Shown here: piece after piece, positions 25,038-34,378 of the stretch
Position numbering within the stretch: the stretch's first letter is position 1
Layout of the letters: each line of letters starts with the position of its first letter
From: Polynucleobacter sp. VK25
GTDB lineage: Bacteria; Pseudomonadota; Gammaproteobacteria; Burkholderiales; Burkholderiaceae
DNA length: 64,000 nt
Assembly (NCBI RefSeq): GCF_018687355.1
Contig: NZ_CP061288.1
Location: 1,436,144 to 1,500,143 of the forward strand
Direction of reading: 5' to 3'
Position numbers and translations under genes: made by a program
The notes under the pieces: model-generated
Seen by the model: the letters and a program-made list of their open reading frames with translations, nothing else
The model's database searches: none
What the model was told of the DNA's origin: nothing

Positions 25038-26291
25038 ATGACATTCACAATTGTTTTTCTAATCGCCTTTATTGCTAGTTTTGGCTTGCGCCACTGGCTG
25101 TCCCAACGTCAAATTCGCTATGTGGCAGCACATCGCAATGCAGTCCCCGCCGATTTCGCTGAAAAAGTGACCTTGGCCGAACATCAAAAGGCGGCTGACT
25201 ACACCATCGCTAAATTACGTCTTGGCATCCTAGAAAATGGGGTCAGCGCCATTATCTTAATTGGCTTCACTTTATTGGGTGGCTTACAGATTCTCAATAT
25301 GGCATTACTGCAACTTCTAGGTGAGGGTATTGCCCAGCAAATCGCTCTACTGGTATCCATTGTGATCATCTCCGGAATACTAGACATCCCATTTTCTTGG
25401 TACAAGCAGTTTTACCTAGAAGAGCGTTTTGGCTTTAATCGCATGACTAAAAAACTATTCTTCTCGGATATGTTTAAAGGCATGTCTGTTGGTGGCGCTA
25501 TTGGCATCCCACTACTCTGGGTCATTTTGACTTTGATGGCAAAAGCGGGAGATTTTTGGTGGCTATGGGCGTGGGCTGTCTTAACCGTCTTTAGTTTGCT
25601 GATGCAGTGGATCTTCCCAACTTTTATCGCACCACTCTTTAATAAGTTTCAAACCTTAGAAGATGGGCCATTGAAAACACAAATTGAAGCACTTCTCCAA
25701 CGCTGTGACTTTGCAAGCCAAGGTCTGTTTGTGATGGATGGCAGTAAACGTAGCGCTCATGGCAATGCATTCTTTGCTGGCATGGGTAAGGCTAAACGTA
25801 TTGTATTTTTTGACACCTTAATTGAAAAGCTCAATCCTGGCGAAGTAGAAGCCGTATTGGCGCATGAGCTTGGCCATTACAAACGCAACCATATTCGTAA
25901 ACGTTTATTAGTTTCCTTTGCCTTAAGCTTTGCTATGTTTGCACTCTTAGGCTGGGTCAGCACCAAGGTATGGTTCTATGCTGACTTAGGCGTAATGCCT
26001 AACCTCAATGGTTATAACGGTGGTCTCGCATTAGCTCTCTTTATGCTGGTCTCGCCAGTGTTTAGCTTTTTCTTCACGCCACTCTCTAGCCTGGCATCAC
26101 GCAAGCATGAGTATGAAGCTGATGGCTTTGCTGCTGAAAAGTCTTCAGCAAAAGATTTAATCACTGCTCTAGTGAAGTTATATCAAGATAATGCTTCAAC
26201 ACTAACGCCTGATCCGATCTATACCGCTTTCTATAGCTCGCATCCACCTGCCCCATTACGCATTGCTAACTTACAACGGTTTAGCTCATAA
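25038..26291 (+). CDS. M48-family membrane metallopeptidase (Ste24-like)
   Basis: A 417-residue integral membrane zinc protease of the Ste24/CAAX-protease type. TM helices occur at the N-terminus, near residues 60-115 and 150-200, and again around 290-350. The zinc site is VEAVLAHELGHYKRN (HExxH near residue 279) with the third ligand Glu in HEYEADGFAAE. Homologues act in membrane protein quality control; there is no prenylated-peptide role in bacteria. It precedes rsgA by only two bases, so the genes are co-transcribed. Confidence 0.92.
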   Translation: MTFTIVFLIAFIASFGLRHWLSQRQIRYVAAHRNAVPADFAEKVTLAEHQKAADYTIAKLRLGILENGVSAIILIGFTLLGGLQILNMALLQLLGEGIAQQIALLVSIVIISGILDIPFSWYKQFYLEERFGFNRMTKKLFFSDMFKGMSVGGAIGIPLLWVILTLMAKAGDFWWLWAWAVLTVFSLLMQWIFPTFIAPLFNKFQTLEDGPLKTQIEALLQRCDFASQGLFVMDGSKRSAHGNAFFAGMGKAKRIVFFDTLIEKLNPGEVEAVLAHELGHYKRNHIRKRLLVSFALSFAMFALLGWVSTKVWFYADLGVMPNLNGYNGGLALALFMLVSPVFSFFFTPLSSLASRKHEYEADGFAAEKSSAKDLITALVKLYQDNASTLTPDPIYTAFYSSHPPAPLRIANLQRFSS

Positions 26292-26293
26292 CG

Positions 26294-27307
26294 ATGGAAC
26301 AGTTTCATGCGCTGCTGATTGCCTCGTATGGCAGACACTATTTAGCGCAGCGTTTGGTTGCTAATGCAGGTGGGCAGGAATCTCCCGATGGCCCACTGAT
26401 TCAAGTCAGCACACCAGCCAAGCAACATATCGGTGCCGTAGGTGATCGGATGTTGCTTGAAATGACTTCCGCCGATCAAGCGCGCATCATTCATATAGAG
26501 CCTCGAGAAAATCTTCTCTATCGCTCAGATGCATTTAAAAGTAAATTGATTGCGTCCAATGTTGACCAAATCTTAGTAGTGCTGGCAACACAACCCGCTT
26601 TCTCGCCAGACCTACTGGGTAGAGCCGTCGTTGCCGCTGAAGCCAATCAAATTGGTCTTCATATTTTGCTAAATAAGTGCGACCTTAAAGATAATCTAGA
26701 GCACGCTCGTAAAATCATCGCGCCCTACGCACGCATGGGTTATCAAGTAAGCGAAGTCTCCGCCAAGTTTGATTCCGCTTCCATTGATGCATTACAGGCT
26801 GCACTACAAGGCAGAATCTCAGTCTTTGTAGGTCAATCCGGCATGGGCAAGTCCAGCCTCTTAAATGCATGGATACCCAATGCGGCAGCATTGACCCAAG
26901 AATATTCTGTCCGTTTAGATACCGGCAAACACACCACTACTGCTTGTCGTTACTTTGAATTGCCTGAGGCTTGGGGGAGGGATGCGACGGGCAAGCTTGG
27001 AGCTCTGATTGATTCACCGGGATTTCAAGAGTTTGGTTTGGCACATATGTCTGTAAGTGAATTGCAGCATGCCTTTAGAGAATTTAAAGATCTACTTGGA
27101 AAGTGCCGTTTTCATAATTGCGCGCATTTGTCAGAGCCCGATTGCGCAGTACGTGAAGCAGTAGACAGAAATGAAATAGCGCCAGAAAGACTGACGCTAT
27201 TTAGACAACTGCATTCGGATTCGAAAACAGCGGATGTACAAATTCAGGGTATTAGCCAAGCCAAAGAGCGATGGTCAGCATTAGCAACAAAGCCATCCAA
27301 GCGATAA
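26294..27307 (+). CDS. rsgA: Small-subunit ribosome biogenesis GTPase
   Basis: A 337-residue RsgA (YjeQ), the circularly permuted GTPase that checks late 30S maturation and releases RbfA. An OB-fold covers residues 1-85, then come the permuted G motifs: LNKCDL (G4), VSAKF (G5), VGQSGMGKSSLLNAW (G1) and DSPGFQEFG (G3). The C-terminal zinc site is in CRFHNCAHLSEPDCAV. The 3' end overlaps the convergent CobD/CbiB-like gene by 56 bp, so both C-termini are encoded by the same DNA. Confidence 0.95.
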   Translation: MEQFHALLIASYGRHYLAQRLVANAGGQESPDGPLIQVSTPAKQHIGAVGDRMLLEMTSADQARIIHIEPRENLLYRSDAFKSKLIASNVDQILVVLATQPAFSPDLLGRAVVAAEANQIGLHILLNKCDLKDNLEHARKIIAPYARMGYQVSEVSAKFDSASIDALQAALQGRISVFVGQSGMGKSSLLNAWIPNAAALTQEYSVRLDTGKHTTTACRYFELPEAWGRDATGKLGALIDSPGFQEFGLAHMSVSELQHAFREFKDLLGKCRFHNCAHLSEPDCAVREAVDRNEIAPERLTLFRQLHSDSKTADVQIQGISQAKERWSALATKPSKR

Positions 27308-28211
27308 CTAAGCGCCATACCAAACCCACTGCAGAGCGCATGGTTCTCTCAGTAGGCTCAAGACCTACTTCATAGACTACTGGCTCTCCAGCCTCAGCCA
27401 TACGTAAAGCTTCATCACTGTCAGGCTCACTCATCGGCTCACCCAAGCGCACACCAAGTGCACCACTACCTGCAGCCAAAATTACAGCAGATAAAGAGTC
27501 TGACCATTTTTGCGTCAGATAACGCCAGCCATAGACTGCGCCTTCAAAGTTACCAACAATTGCAAAGCCCATTGCAGTAATGCGTGCAGGAACCCAATCT
27601 AACACGTAGAAAAAGTGTCGTGAAGATTCACTTAAGTTATAGTCACCGCGCTCAGACCAACGCTTGGCAGCAATATCAGCCAAGCGATATAAGACCACAC
27701 CTGCAGGACCCATTGGCATCATGAACCAGAACAACACGCCAAAGACATGGTGGTGTGAGCCAATAATGGCGCGCTCCAACGCTAAAGAAATCACTTCTGT
27801 TTCGGTGAGATTGGAAGTGTCTAACTCTGGACCATACCACTCGCCCAAGGCAGCGCGAGCTGCTGGCAAGTCATGCGCTTCAATCGCCTCATGCACTGCC
27901 GTAAAGGAATGGCTAAATTGACGGAAGCCAAAAAACAAATAGGCGATGACGATATTCCACAGGAAACCGAGGATGGGATATGTCACCATACAAGTGACAT
28001 AGACCATAAACACCAAAAAGGTTGGCAGTACAAAAGCAACCAAACAAGCCATGCGCGCACCAACCGGACTCGCACCTTCTTCAGACTTACCGCCGAACTC
28101 AGCAGCGACCCAATCCAACCAGCGGGCACATATGCGCGCAATCCAATGGCTTGAAGTTACTGGGCGATATTGCTCAGCAATGAGGGCGAAGAGAATAGAG
28201 AAGAAAGTCAT
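27252..28211 (-). CDS. CobD/CbiB-family membrane protein
   Basis: A 319-residue membrane protein resembling the CobD/CbiB fold: the N-terminal MTFFSILFALIAEQYRPV, helices at residues 55-95, and the central RHFFYVLDWVPARITAMGFA motif, where CbiB proteins have YxLxPxR. True CbiB performs the aminopropanol step of cobalamin synthesis, but no other cobalamin gene is here, and this version is standard in Burkholderiales beside nudix/rsgA. Its real role is therefore uncertain. Start overlaps the nudix gene stop (ATGA). Confidence 0.8.
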   Translation of the reverse strand: MTFFSILFALIAEQYRPVTSSHWIARICARWLDWVAAEFGGKSEEGASPVGARMACLVAFVLPTFLVFMVYVTCMVTYPILGFLWNIVIAYLFFGFRQFSHSFTAVHEAIEAHDLPAARAALGEWYGPELDTSNLTETEVISLALERAIIGSHHHVFGVLFWFMMPMGPAGVVLYRLADIAAKRWSERGDYNLSESSRHFFYVLDWVPARITAMGFAIVGNFEGAVYGWRYLTQKWSDSLSAVILAAGSGALGVRLGEPMSEPDSDEALRMAEAGEPVVYEVGLEPTERTMRSAVGLVWRLVIAWMALLLMLTIALWLG

Positions 28212-28951
28212 ACTTTTAATAAATGATAAAGGTTACGTAACATGCCCGCAGTGGCGCCCCAAATAAAGCGGTTTTCATAAGGCATTGCATAAAAACGACG
28301 TCCGCCCTGCTCACTTTGCCACAGTCTAACCTGATGATTGGCAGGATCAAGCAAAAAGCTCAAGGGCACTTCAAATACATCAGCCACCTCAAATGCATCT
28401 AAGACATATTCTGCCTGAGCTTGGACTAATCCTACTACTGGAGTGACGCTATAGCCAGAAACCGTTAAATACTGTGGCAGATGACCAATAATCTCAACCC
28501 GCTTAGGATCAAGTCCGATTTCTTCTTGGCTCTCACGTAAAGCGGTGTCATTGGGACCTTGATCTTCAGGATCCATACGGCCGCCTGGGAAACTAATTTG
28601 CCCCGCATGATCACGCAAATGATTAGTCCTTTGTGTTAACAAGACAGATAAGCCATCTTCTTTTAATACCAGAGGAATAAGTACAGCTGCTTTGGTAACT
28701 TTTCCTACAGCCTCACGTTTGGCAATAATGTCTGCTGCAATCACATGGCGACTCTCATCAGTGATCTCAGGTTGCCATTGTGGTGGCGATTGCAGGCGGG
28801 CTTTTAAACCGACTGGCTCCAGGAATTCTTGAGAGACTTTCTTTTCATGAGCGCATACCTGTTGAATGGGAACCGCTTGCGCATCAAACCCAGGAGGCGC
28901 AGCAATATTGATTGCATAGTCTTCAGGGCTTGGCGTCTTGGGCATATTCAT
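28208..28951 (-). CDS. CoA pyrophosphatase-like Nudix hydrolase
   Basis: A 247-residue Nudix protein of the NudL/YeaB type, expected to cleave CoA and acyl-CoA to phosphopantetheine and 3',5'-ADP. The Nudix box runs from GGRMDPEDQGPNDTALRESQ to EEIGL (GX5EX7REUXEEXGU intact), preceded by the UPF0035-like segment LLTQRTNHLRDHAGQISFPG. It follows the rplS terminator and is coupled to the CobD/CbiB-like gene. Confidence 0.9.
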   Translation of the reverse strand: MNMPKTPSPEDYAINIAAPPGFDAQAVPIQQVCAHEKKVSQEFLEPVGLKARLQSPPQWQPEITDESRHVIAADIIAKREAVGKVTKAAVLIPLVLKEDGLSVLLTQRTNHLRDHAGQISFPGGRMDPEDQGPNDTALRESQEEIGLDPKRVEIIGHLPQYLTVSGYSVTPVVGLVQAQAEYVLDAFEVADVFEVPLSFLLDPANHQVRLWQSEQGGRRFYAMPYENRFIWGATAGMLRNLYHLLKV

Positions 28952-28964
28952 ATTCTAAGGCAAC

Positions 28965-28992
28965 AAAAAAGGCGACCTAGGCCGCCTTTTTT
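28965..28992 (-). terminator. Rho-independent terminator after rplS
   Basis: Inverted repeat GGCGACC-TA-GGCCGCC with one mismatch, flanked by six A and six T, 16 bp past the rplS stop. It ends the rpsP-rimM-trmD-rplS transcript just before the nudix gene. Confidence 0.8.
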
Positions 28993-29007
28993 AATTCAAG
29001 CCGATAT

Positions 29008-29403
29008 TTACTCTGCGGCTGGAGCTGCCACTGCTGCCTTACGCGCAGGAAGCTTCTCTTTAATACGTGCAGACTTACCTGAACGATCACGCAAGTAATA
29101 CAACTTAGCACGACGTACATCACCGCGACGCTTGACTTCAATACCAGCGATCAATGGTGAGTAAGTTTGGAATGTACGCTCTACACCTTCGCCAGATGAA
29201 ATCTTGCGAACGATAAAGCTGGAATTGAGTCCGCGATTACGTTTAGCAATCACAACGCCTTCAAAGGCCTGGGCACGCTTACGTGTACCTTCAACAACGT
29301 TAACGCTAACTACTACTGTGTCGCCAGGAGCAAAGCTTGGCAATACTTTGTTAGCACTTAAGCGAGCAATTTCTTCTTGCTCAATTTTTTCAATTAAATT
29401 CAT
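29008..29403 (-). CDS. rplS: 50S ribosomal protein L19
   Basis: A 131-residue L19 at the 30S-50S interface. Typical blocks: [75 protein letters not shown] and [21 protein letters not shown] short Ala-rich tail of about 13 residues extends beyond the E. coli protein. Fourth gene of the rpsP-rimM-trmD-rplS operon. Confidence 0.97.
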   Translation of the reverse strand: MNLIEKIEQEEIARLSANKVLPSFAPGDTVVVSVNVVEGTRKRAQAFEGVVIAKRNRGLNSSFIVRKISSGEGVERTFQTYSPLIAGIEVKRRGDVRRAKLYYLRDRSGKSARIKEKLPARKAAVAAPAAE

Positions 29404-29536
29404 TTTTAATCCTTAAACATCGTATTGGCGTTTAATCCCGAGACCTAAATCAACGGACCCAATAGAGGATGCAGTTAAAACAATTTCACTAAACCAAAAA
29501 CTAAACCACCTATTCACTACTGCACACTAAAAGTAT

Positions 29537-30283
29537 TCACAGAGAGCGAAGAAATTGTTCATCTTCTCGGGTTAGCAACCCTTTGGCTCTGGCCGATTCA
29601 ATTAAGTCCGGCCTTAACCTGAACGTCAGCTCTAAAGACTTCTGCCGACGCCAATCCGCTATTTTAGCGTGATGTCCGCCTAAAAGCACGTCCGGAACGG
29701 ATAAATTTTCATATATTTCGGGGCGGGTGTAGTGTGGATAGTCCAAAAGACCGTTCATAAAGCTGTCCTGGGTGGCTGATTCGCCATCTCCAAGCGCCCC
29801 AGGGATCAGTCTAATGACCGCATCCATCATCGCCATAGCAGGGATTTCGCCCCCAGAAAGCACAAAATCTCCAATAGAGAGCTGTAAATCGACATTTCGG
29901 TCGACAAAACGCTGATCTATGGCCTCATATCGCCCGCAAATAAAGCTTAAATTGCCGTAATTGAGAATATCCGCTGCTATCTTCTGAGAAAAACGCTCAC
30001 CCTGGGGTGCCAATAGACAAATGGGGCCACTTTTAATCCCGGCCGCCTGATGGACTGCCTTAATTCCAGCAACCGTATCCTCCAGAGGTTTAGCCATCAT
30101 GACCATTCCTGGGCCGCCGCCATAAGCGCGATCATCTACCGTTTTACGAGGATCCGAGCAAAAATCCCGAGGATTCCACAGATGGACACTAGCCAAAGAT
30201 TGCTCACACGCGCGACCAGTAATTCCCCACTGCGTTAAAGCAGAGAACATTTCTGGAAACAAGGTCACAACGTCAAAGCGCAT
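29537..30283 (-). CDS. trmD: tRNA (guanine-N1-)-methyltransferase
   Basis: A 248-residue SPOUT methyltransferase that makes m1G37 in tRNAs reading CNN-type codons, preventing +1 frameshifts. Motifs: MRFDVVTLFPEMFSALTQWG at the N-terminus, DDRAYGGGPGMVMM, and the knot motif IGDFVLSGGEIPAMAMMDAV binding SAM. Length normal. Operon member between rimM and rplS. Confidence 0.97.
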   Translation of the reverse strand: MRFDVVTLFPEMFSALTQWGITGRACEQSLASVHLWNPRDFCSDPRKTVDDRAYGGGPGMVMMAKPLEDTVAGIKAVHQAAGIKSGPICLLAPQGERFSQKIAADILNYGNLSFICGRYEAIDQRFVDRNVDLQLSIGDFVLSGGEIPAMAMMDAVIRLIPGALGDGESATQDSFMNGLLDYPHYTRPEIYENLSVPDVLLGGHHAKIADWRRQKSLELTFRLRPDLIESARAKGLLTREDEQFLRSL

Positions 30284-30318
30284 ATTCGTAACTATTTTTG
30301 AATTGAATCAATGAATAC

Positions 30319-30891
30319 TTATTGCCAGTCAGACTGCCAATCTAGAGTAATGGTTTTATTTGGCAGGTCGACGTTTTGTACCACTTCCTTTACAAAAGGA
30401 ACTAAGTACTTGATTGTCTTTGTTTGCGGATCGCCGATGGCAATCACACCATGCGCGCCATTCTCAGTGATATCAACGACTTCACCAAGGGACTCGTCTT
30501 GCAAATTCATTGCCTTGCATCCAATGAGGTCAACCCAGTAGTAAGAGTCGCTTTCCGCTTTCGGAAATGCATCGCGCGCCACTAATATCCTGGCGCCTTT
30601 CAAGGCAAGCGCCTGATCACGATCGCTGACACCCTCAAGCGCCATCACGACATTGCCGCTGTGCACCTTAGAACTCTTCACCTTGTATTGCGTCAATGAG
30701 GCCTGCTCTATAGACGCAGAAACGCCTGCATCCCTACGCGGGATCAGAGATAACCAAACGGATTTAGAAGAGAGAAGTGCTACAGGCTCTGACGAGTGAG
30801 GTCTAACTTTCACCTGCCCCTGCAATCCTTGTGCCTCAGATATGGCGCCAAGTTCAATCAATTCGTCGAGGGAAGGCGTACTCATTTGCAA
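30319..30891 (-). CDS. rimM: Ribosome maturation factor
   Basis: A 190-residue RimM that assists assembly of the 30S head through S19. The N-terminal RimM domain contains LIELGAISEAQGLQGQVKVR and the G-x-D-R-x-A-L-K segment (GVSDRDQALALKGARILVAR). The C-terminal PRC-barrel begins YYWVDLIGCKAMNLQDESLG and ends LPNKTITLDWQSDW. Operon member. Confidence 0.96.
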   Translation of the reverse strand: MQMSTPSLDELIELGAISEAQGLQGQVKVRPHSSEPVALLSSKSVWLSLIPRRDAGVSASIEQASLTQYKVKSSKVHSGNVVMALEGVSDRDQALALKGARILVARDAFPKAESDSYYWVDLIGCKAMNLQDESLGEVVDITENGAHGVIAIGDPQTKTIKYLVPFVKEVVQNVDLPNKTITLDWQSDWQ

Positions 30892-30977
30892 GACACCTTA
30901 TTTTCCCAAGATAGAACTACTAAAAATTCTGCTACTAAATACCTCATCACATCGATGAAGTATTTAGCAATCGAATA

Positions 30978-31223
30978 TTAAACAGCTGGATTGTTTTTGA
31001 TCAAACGAACTACTGTTGGGGAAACCTGCGCACCAACACCAGTCCAGTAAGTCAAACGATCTTGAGCAATGCGCATTGCTTGCTCAGTTGCCGCTGCTTG
31101 TGGATTGAAATAACCAATACGCTCGATAAAGTTCGAGTCACGACGGTTGCGCTTATCAGTAGCAACGATGCTGTAAAAAGGGCGCTTCTTAGAACCGCCG
31201 CGTGCCAGTCGAATGACGACCAT
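30978..31223 (-). CDS. rpsP: 30S ribosomal protein S16
   Basis: An 81-residue S16, first gene of the rpsP-rimM-trmD-rplS operon. [20 protein letters not shown] and [16 protein letters not shown] are canonical. AAGGAA precedes the ATG on the minus strand. Confidence 0.97.
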   Translation of the reverse strand: MVVIRLARGGSKKRPFYSIVATDKRNRRDSNFIERIGYFNPQAAATEQAMRIAQDRLTYWTGVGAQVSPTVVRLIKNNPAV

Positions 31224-31447
31224 ACTTATTCCTTAAAATCTAAAATGAAAACAGGTTGATTACAACCCAATGAAATTTCTACAAAAAACTTTGGGCTCCA
31301 GCTCACCAAATAAAGATACGGTAGAGCGGAAAACCTCATATTCTAGACGAAAACCCCTACTTCTTCCACCTATTTAAGCAGACAAGACAGTAGAATAGAA
31401 TGTAGACATTGGTAAAAAACACATTAAAAACAATAACTTAGAAAAAT

Positions 31448-31972
31448 ATGACCGCTAAATCCAGTCTTTCTAGCCATGCTAGAAGCCCCATAAACAGGCT
31501 TTTTCTGGTGCTTTCTTGCCTATGTCTTGGATTTTTAACTGGTTGCGCCAATGTAATTCCCCCTTGCGGTGCCAAAATCAGCCCTCCAAGCAGTGAACTC
31601 AAAAATACCAAGTGGGAGCTCACCCGCTGGAACCTACCCCCCAATAGCAACGGCGAGGTACGTACCAGACAGACCCCCCAGGGCGATGCTAGCAACCCTA
31701 TTCAAATCATTTTTGATGCGAACGGGCAGCGTCTCAGTGGGTCAACAGGATGCAATCGCTTTACTGCAACACTGGATGAAGATGCTCGTGGTTTTTCACT
31801 CAAACAAATTGCTACTACCAAGATGGCTTGTAGCCCGCAGCGCATGGAATTAGAGAATGACTTCCTCTATGAGCTAAACGACTATCGCAGTATCGTGCGC
31901 AATGGCGATCAACTACTGATGATCGGCACTGATCGGGAAGTGCTCAGCTTTACACAAAAACAGAACAAATAA
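31448..31972 (+). CDS. META-domain (HslJ-like) lipoprotein
   Basis: A 174-residue protein with a lipoprotein signal (LVLSCLCLGFLTGC; acylated Cys near residue 33) and a META/HslJ domain (TKWELTRWN ... SGSTGCNRFTATLDEDA ... ATTKMACSPQRMELENDFL). HslJ-type proteins are envelope proteins linked to heat and antibiotic stress; function unclear. The 224 bp before it, back to rpsP, hold the divergent promoters and nothing else I recognise. Confidence 0.85.
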   Translation: MTAKSSLSSHARSPINRLFLVLSCLCLGFLTGCANVIPPCGAKISPPSSELKNTKWELTRWNLPPNSNGEVRTRQTPQGDASNPIQIIFDANGQRLSGSTGCNRFTATLDEDARGFSLKQIATTKMACSPQRMELENDFLYELNDYRSIVRNGDQLLMIGTDREVLSFTQKQNK

Positions 31973-32018
31973 ACATCACTAAGTTTAAATAGGCATCGGT
32001 AACTCTACAAAAATTCTC

Positions 32019-32465
32019 ATGAAAAAATCCAAACTTGTTTTTTGCGCACTCGGATTCGTTTTCCCTGGCAGTGGACTCAATTGCTTTTACCTCCAGGGAC
32101 TGAAATCCTTTTGGGCGTGGGTGCAATTATTTGCCTTAATTGGTGGCGCAGCAGGCTGGGTCATTTTGAAAGACGCACACTTTCATTCAGCCCCAGGCTG
32201 GGTGCTAATTACCTTTGGTTTTATTGCGATTGAAGCAAGCTGGTTAACCACCATTGCCTACGGTCTTCGTCTTGATGAAAAGTGGGATGCGCAATTTAAT
32301 CCCGGCATTGAAGAACACCGACGCAGCCGCTCTGGCTGGCTAGTCATCCTGACCGTAATTTTCTCTTTAGTCTTTGGTGCTGGCGTCATGATGACCTTTT
32401 TAGCAGTCTCGTTCGAGCAATTCTTTATTTCTCAAATCCATGAAGCAAAAAAGCTATCCCAGTAA
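32019..32465 (+). CDS. Small membrane protein, TM2/NINE-like
   Basis: A 148-residue protein with four hydrophobic segments. The start KLVFCALGFVFPGSGLNCFY followed by LQGLKSFWAWVQLF resembles TM2/NINE proteins, in which a G-x-G-x-x-xFYLG loop joins two helices. Helices continue near residues 60-80 and 105-130. Follows the META lipoprotein by 46 bp and ends at a terminator. Function unknown. Confidence 0.7.
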   Translation: MKKSKLVFCALGFVFPGSGLNCFYLQGLKSFWAWVQLFALIGGAAGWVILKDAHFHSAPGWVLITFGFIAIEASWLTTIAYGLRLDEKWDAQFNPGIEEHRRSRSGWLVILTVIFSLVFGAGVMMTFLAVSFEQFFISQIHEAKKLSQ

Positions 32466-32492
32466 TTGCAGATAGCTTTTCTTTTGCAAGAG

Positions 32493-32514
32493 CCGCTCTT
32501 TGGAGCGGTTTTTT
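32493..32514 (+). terminator. Rho-independent terminator
   Basis: CCGCTC (32493-32498), loop TTTG, GAGCGG (32503-32508), then TTTTTT. Ends the META/small membrane protein transcript, convergent with the acyl-CoA dehydrogenase gene. Confidence 0.82.
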
Positions 32515-32531
32515 ATTCTCTGTAAGCCCTT

Positions 32532-34319
32532 TTAGAACTGCTCTACTTCTAATGCGTTTGTGGAGTGGCCACTCTCAACAATCGATGTAGCCAAGGCTTG
32601 CGCTTGAGGCATGAGGTTCTCAGCAAAAAAACGTGCTGTAGCAATCTTTGCATCATAGAACTTTGGATCGCCATCACGCATACGTTCTGCAGCTAAAAGT
32701 GCTCTAGCCATTTGCCAACCACCCAATACGAGACCTGACAAACGCAGATAAGCAAAACTGCCTGCATATACAGCTTTGATATCGGTCTTTGCATTTGCAA
32801 CAATATAAGTCACTGCTTGCTCAAATGCAGCACGCGCCAATGTAAGCTGTTTGAGTACTGCTTTAGCGTCATCACTACCACTTGCAGCCAAATCTTTTTC
32901 AGTAGCAGCAATTCTCTGAGATAACTCTTTCGCAATAGCACCACCATCACGCACTGTTTTTCTACCAACCAGGTCATTTGCCTGAATCGCGGTAGTGCCC
33001 TCGTAAATCGTCAAGATACGAGCATCACGGTAATACTGTGCAGCGCCAGTTTCTTCAATAAAGCCCATACCGCCATGCACTTGAACGCCTAAGCTGGCCA
33101 CCTCGATCGACATCTCTGTAGAGAAGCCCTTAACGATTGGCACTAAGAACTCATAAATCGCTTGATTGGCTTTGCGAATTGCCTCATCAGGAGCGGCATG
33201 CTGCGCGTCGTATGCAGAGGCAGCGTAGTATGCCAAAGCACGCGATGCTTCTGTATAAGCTCGCATAGTCATGAGCATCCGCTTCACATCCGGCTGATGA
33301 ATAATTGCAACTGGACCAGCTGAACCCGCTAAGTCACGACTTTGAACACGATCTTTTGCATATTGAACTGCCTTTTGATATGCGCGCTCTGCAACTGCAA
33401 TTCCTTGCATGCCTACTGCAAAGCGAGCTGCATTCATCATCACGAACATGTATTCCAGTCCGCGATTTTCCTCGCCCACTAGGTAGCCGACTGCGCCGCC
33501 ATGATCTCCAAACTGCAGAACCGCTGTTGGACTCGCTTTAATACCAAGCTTATGTTCGATCGAAACGCAATGCACATCATTACGTTCGCCCAATGAACCA
33601 TCTTTATTTACCATAAACTTCGGTACTACGAATAAAGAAATACCTTTCACACCTTCTGGCGCATCAGGTGTTCTTGCAAGCACTAAATGGATAATGTTCT
33701 TAGCCATATCGTGCTCACCATAGGTGATATAAATTTTAGTGCCAAAAATCTTGTAAGTACCATCACCTTCAGGAACGGCGCGTGAACGAACCATCGCAAG
33801 ATCAGAGCCAGCTTGTGGTTCAGTCAAGTTCATCGTTCCAGTCCACTCACCAGAGATCATCTTTGGAACATATTGCTCCTGAAGTTCTGGGCTAGCAGCA
33901 GTTAATAGCGCCTCAATAGCACCGTCGGTCAGCAATGGACAGAGTGCAAAAGAAAGGTTGGCTGCATTCACCATTTCTAAACAAGCGGTAGAGATCAACT
34001 TTGGCAAGCCTTGGCCACCAAACTCTGCTGGATGAATCACACCCTGCCATCCTGCAGCAGCGTATTGCTCAAAGGCATCCTTGAAACCAGGAGTAGTAGT
34101 AACTACCCCATCTTTTAATGAGCTTGGGTTTTGATCACCAGCCCAATTGAGTGGTGCAACAACGTCTTGATTGAATTTGGCGGATTCTTCCAAAATAGCA
34201 GGTGCTAAATCTACGTCTGCGCCTGCCTCTGCATAAGAAGGATAGGCAACAACATCCGATAGCCCAGCCAGTTCATTCATCACAAACAACATATCTTTCA
34301 CTGGGGCTACGTATGGCAT
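32532..34319 (-). CDS. Acyl-CoA dehydrogenase (long, C-terminal-extended type)
   Basis: A 595-residue flavoenzyme of the FadE5-like/AidB-like long class, for alpha,beta-dehydrogenation of acyl-CoA. Visible are TMNLTEPQAGSDLAMVRSRA (FAD/substrate region), the helical domain ENRGLEYMFVMMNAARFAVG, and QVHGGMGFIEETGAAQYYRD followed by ILTIYEGTTAIQANDLVGRK, where the catalytic base normally lies. The C-terminal extension (about residues 480-595) is typical of this class. Encoded just downstream of etfA, its electron acceptor, in a leftward fatty-acid oxidation cluster. Confidence 0.93.
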   Translation of the reverse strand: MPYVAPVKDMLFVMNELAGLSDVVAYPSYAEAGADVDLAPAILEESAKFNQDVVAPLNWAGDQNPSSLKDGVVTTTPGFKDAFEQYAAAGWQGVIHPAEFGGQGLPKLISTACLEMVNAANLSFALCPLLTDGAIEALLTAASPELQEQYVPKMISGEWTGTMNLTEPQAGSDLAMVRSRAVPEGDGTYKIFGTKIYITYGEHDMAKNIIHLVLARTPDAPEGVKGISLFVVPKFMVNKDGSLGERNDVHCVSIEHKLGIKASPTAVLQFGDHGGAVGYLVGEENRGLEYMFVMMNAARFAVGMQGIAVAERAYQKAVQYAKDRVQSRDLAGSAGPVAIIHQPDVKRMLMTMRAYTEASRALAYYAASAYDAQHAAPDEAIRKANQAIYEFLVPIVKGFSTEMSIEVASLGVQVHGGMGFIEETGAAQYYRDARILTIYEGTTAIQANDLVGRKTVRDGGAIAKELSQRIAATEKDLAASGSDDAKAVLKQLTLARAAFEQAVTYIVANAKTDIKAVYAGSFAYLRLSGLVLGGWQMARALLAAERMRDGDPKFYDAKIATARFFAENLMPQAQALATSIVESGHSTNALEVEQF

Positions 34320-34378
34320 TACAACTCCTCTTTATTCGGTTTGATACTCAATACATCAACTAAGTGATCAACTAAGTG

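Noticed and set aside
24844..25041. 65-codon plus-strand ORF overlapping the M48 start by four bases (ATGA)
   Set aside because: Hydrophilic Lys/Asn/Pro-rich composition typical of the antisense of a membrane-protein sequence, no good ribosome-binding site, no recognisable family. The overlap alone is not enough.
27252..28211. CobD/CbiB-like gene as evidence for cobalamin biosynthesis
   Set aside because: No other cobalamin gene in the window; this divergent version is a common neighbour of rsgA/nudix genes in Burkholderiales and its function is not established.
31271..31378. 35-codon ORF in the rpsP / META-lipoprotein divergent gap
   Set aside because: Very short, basic and low-complexity, no ribosome-binding site and no family; more likely leader or promoter sequence.
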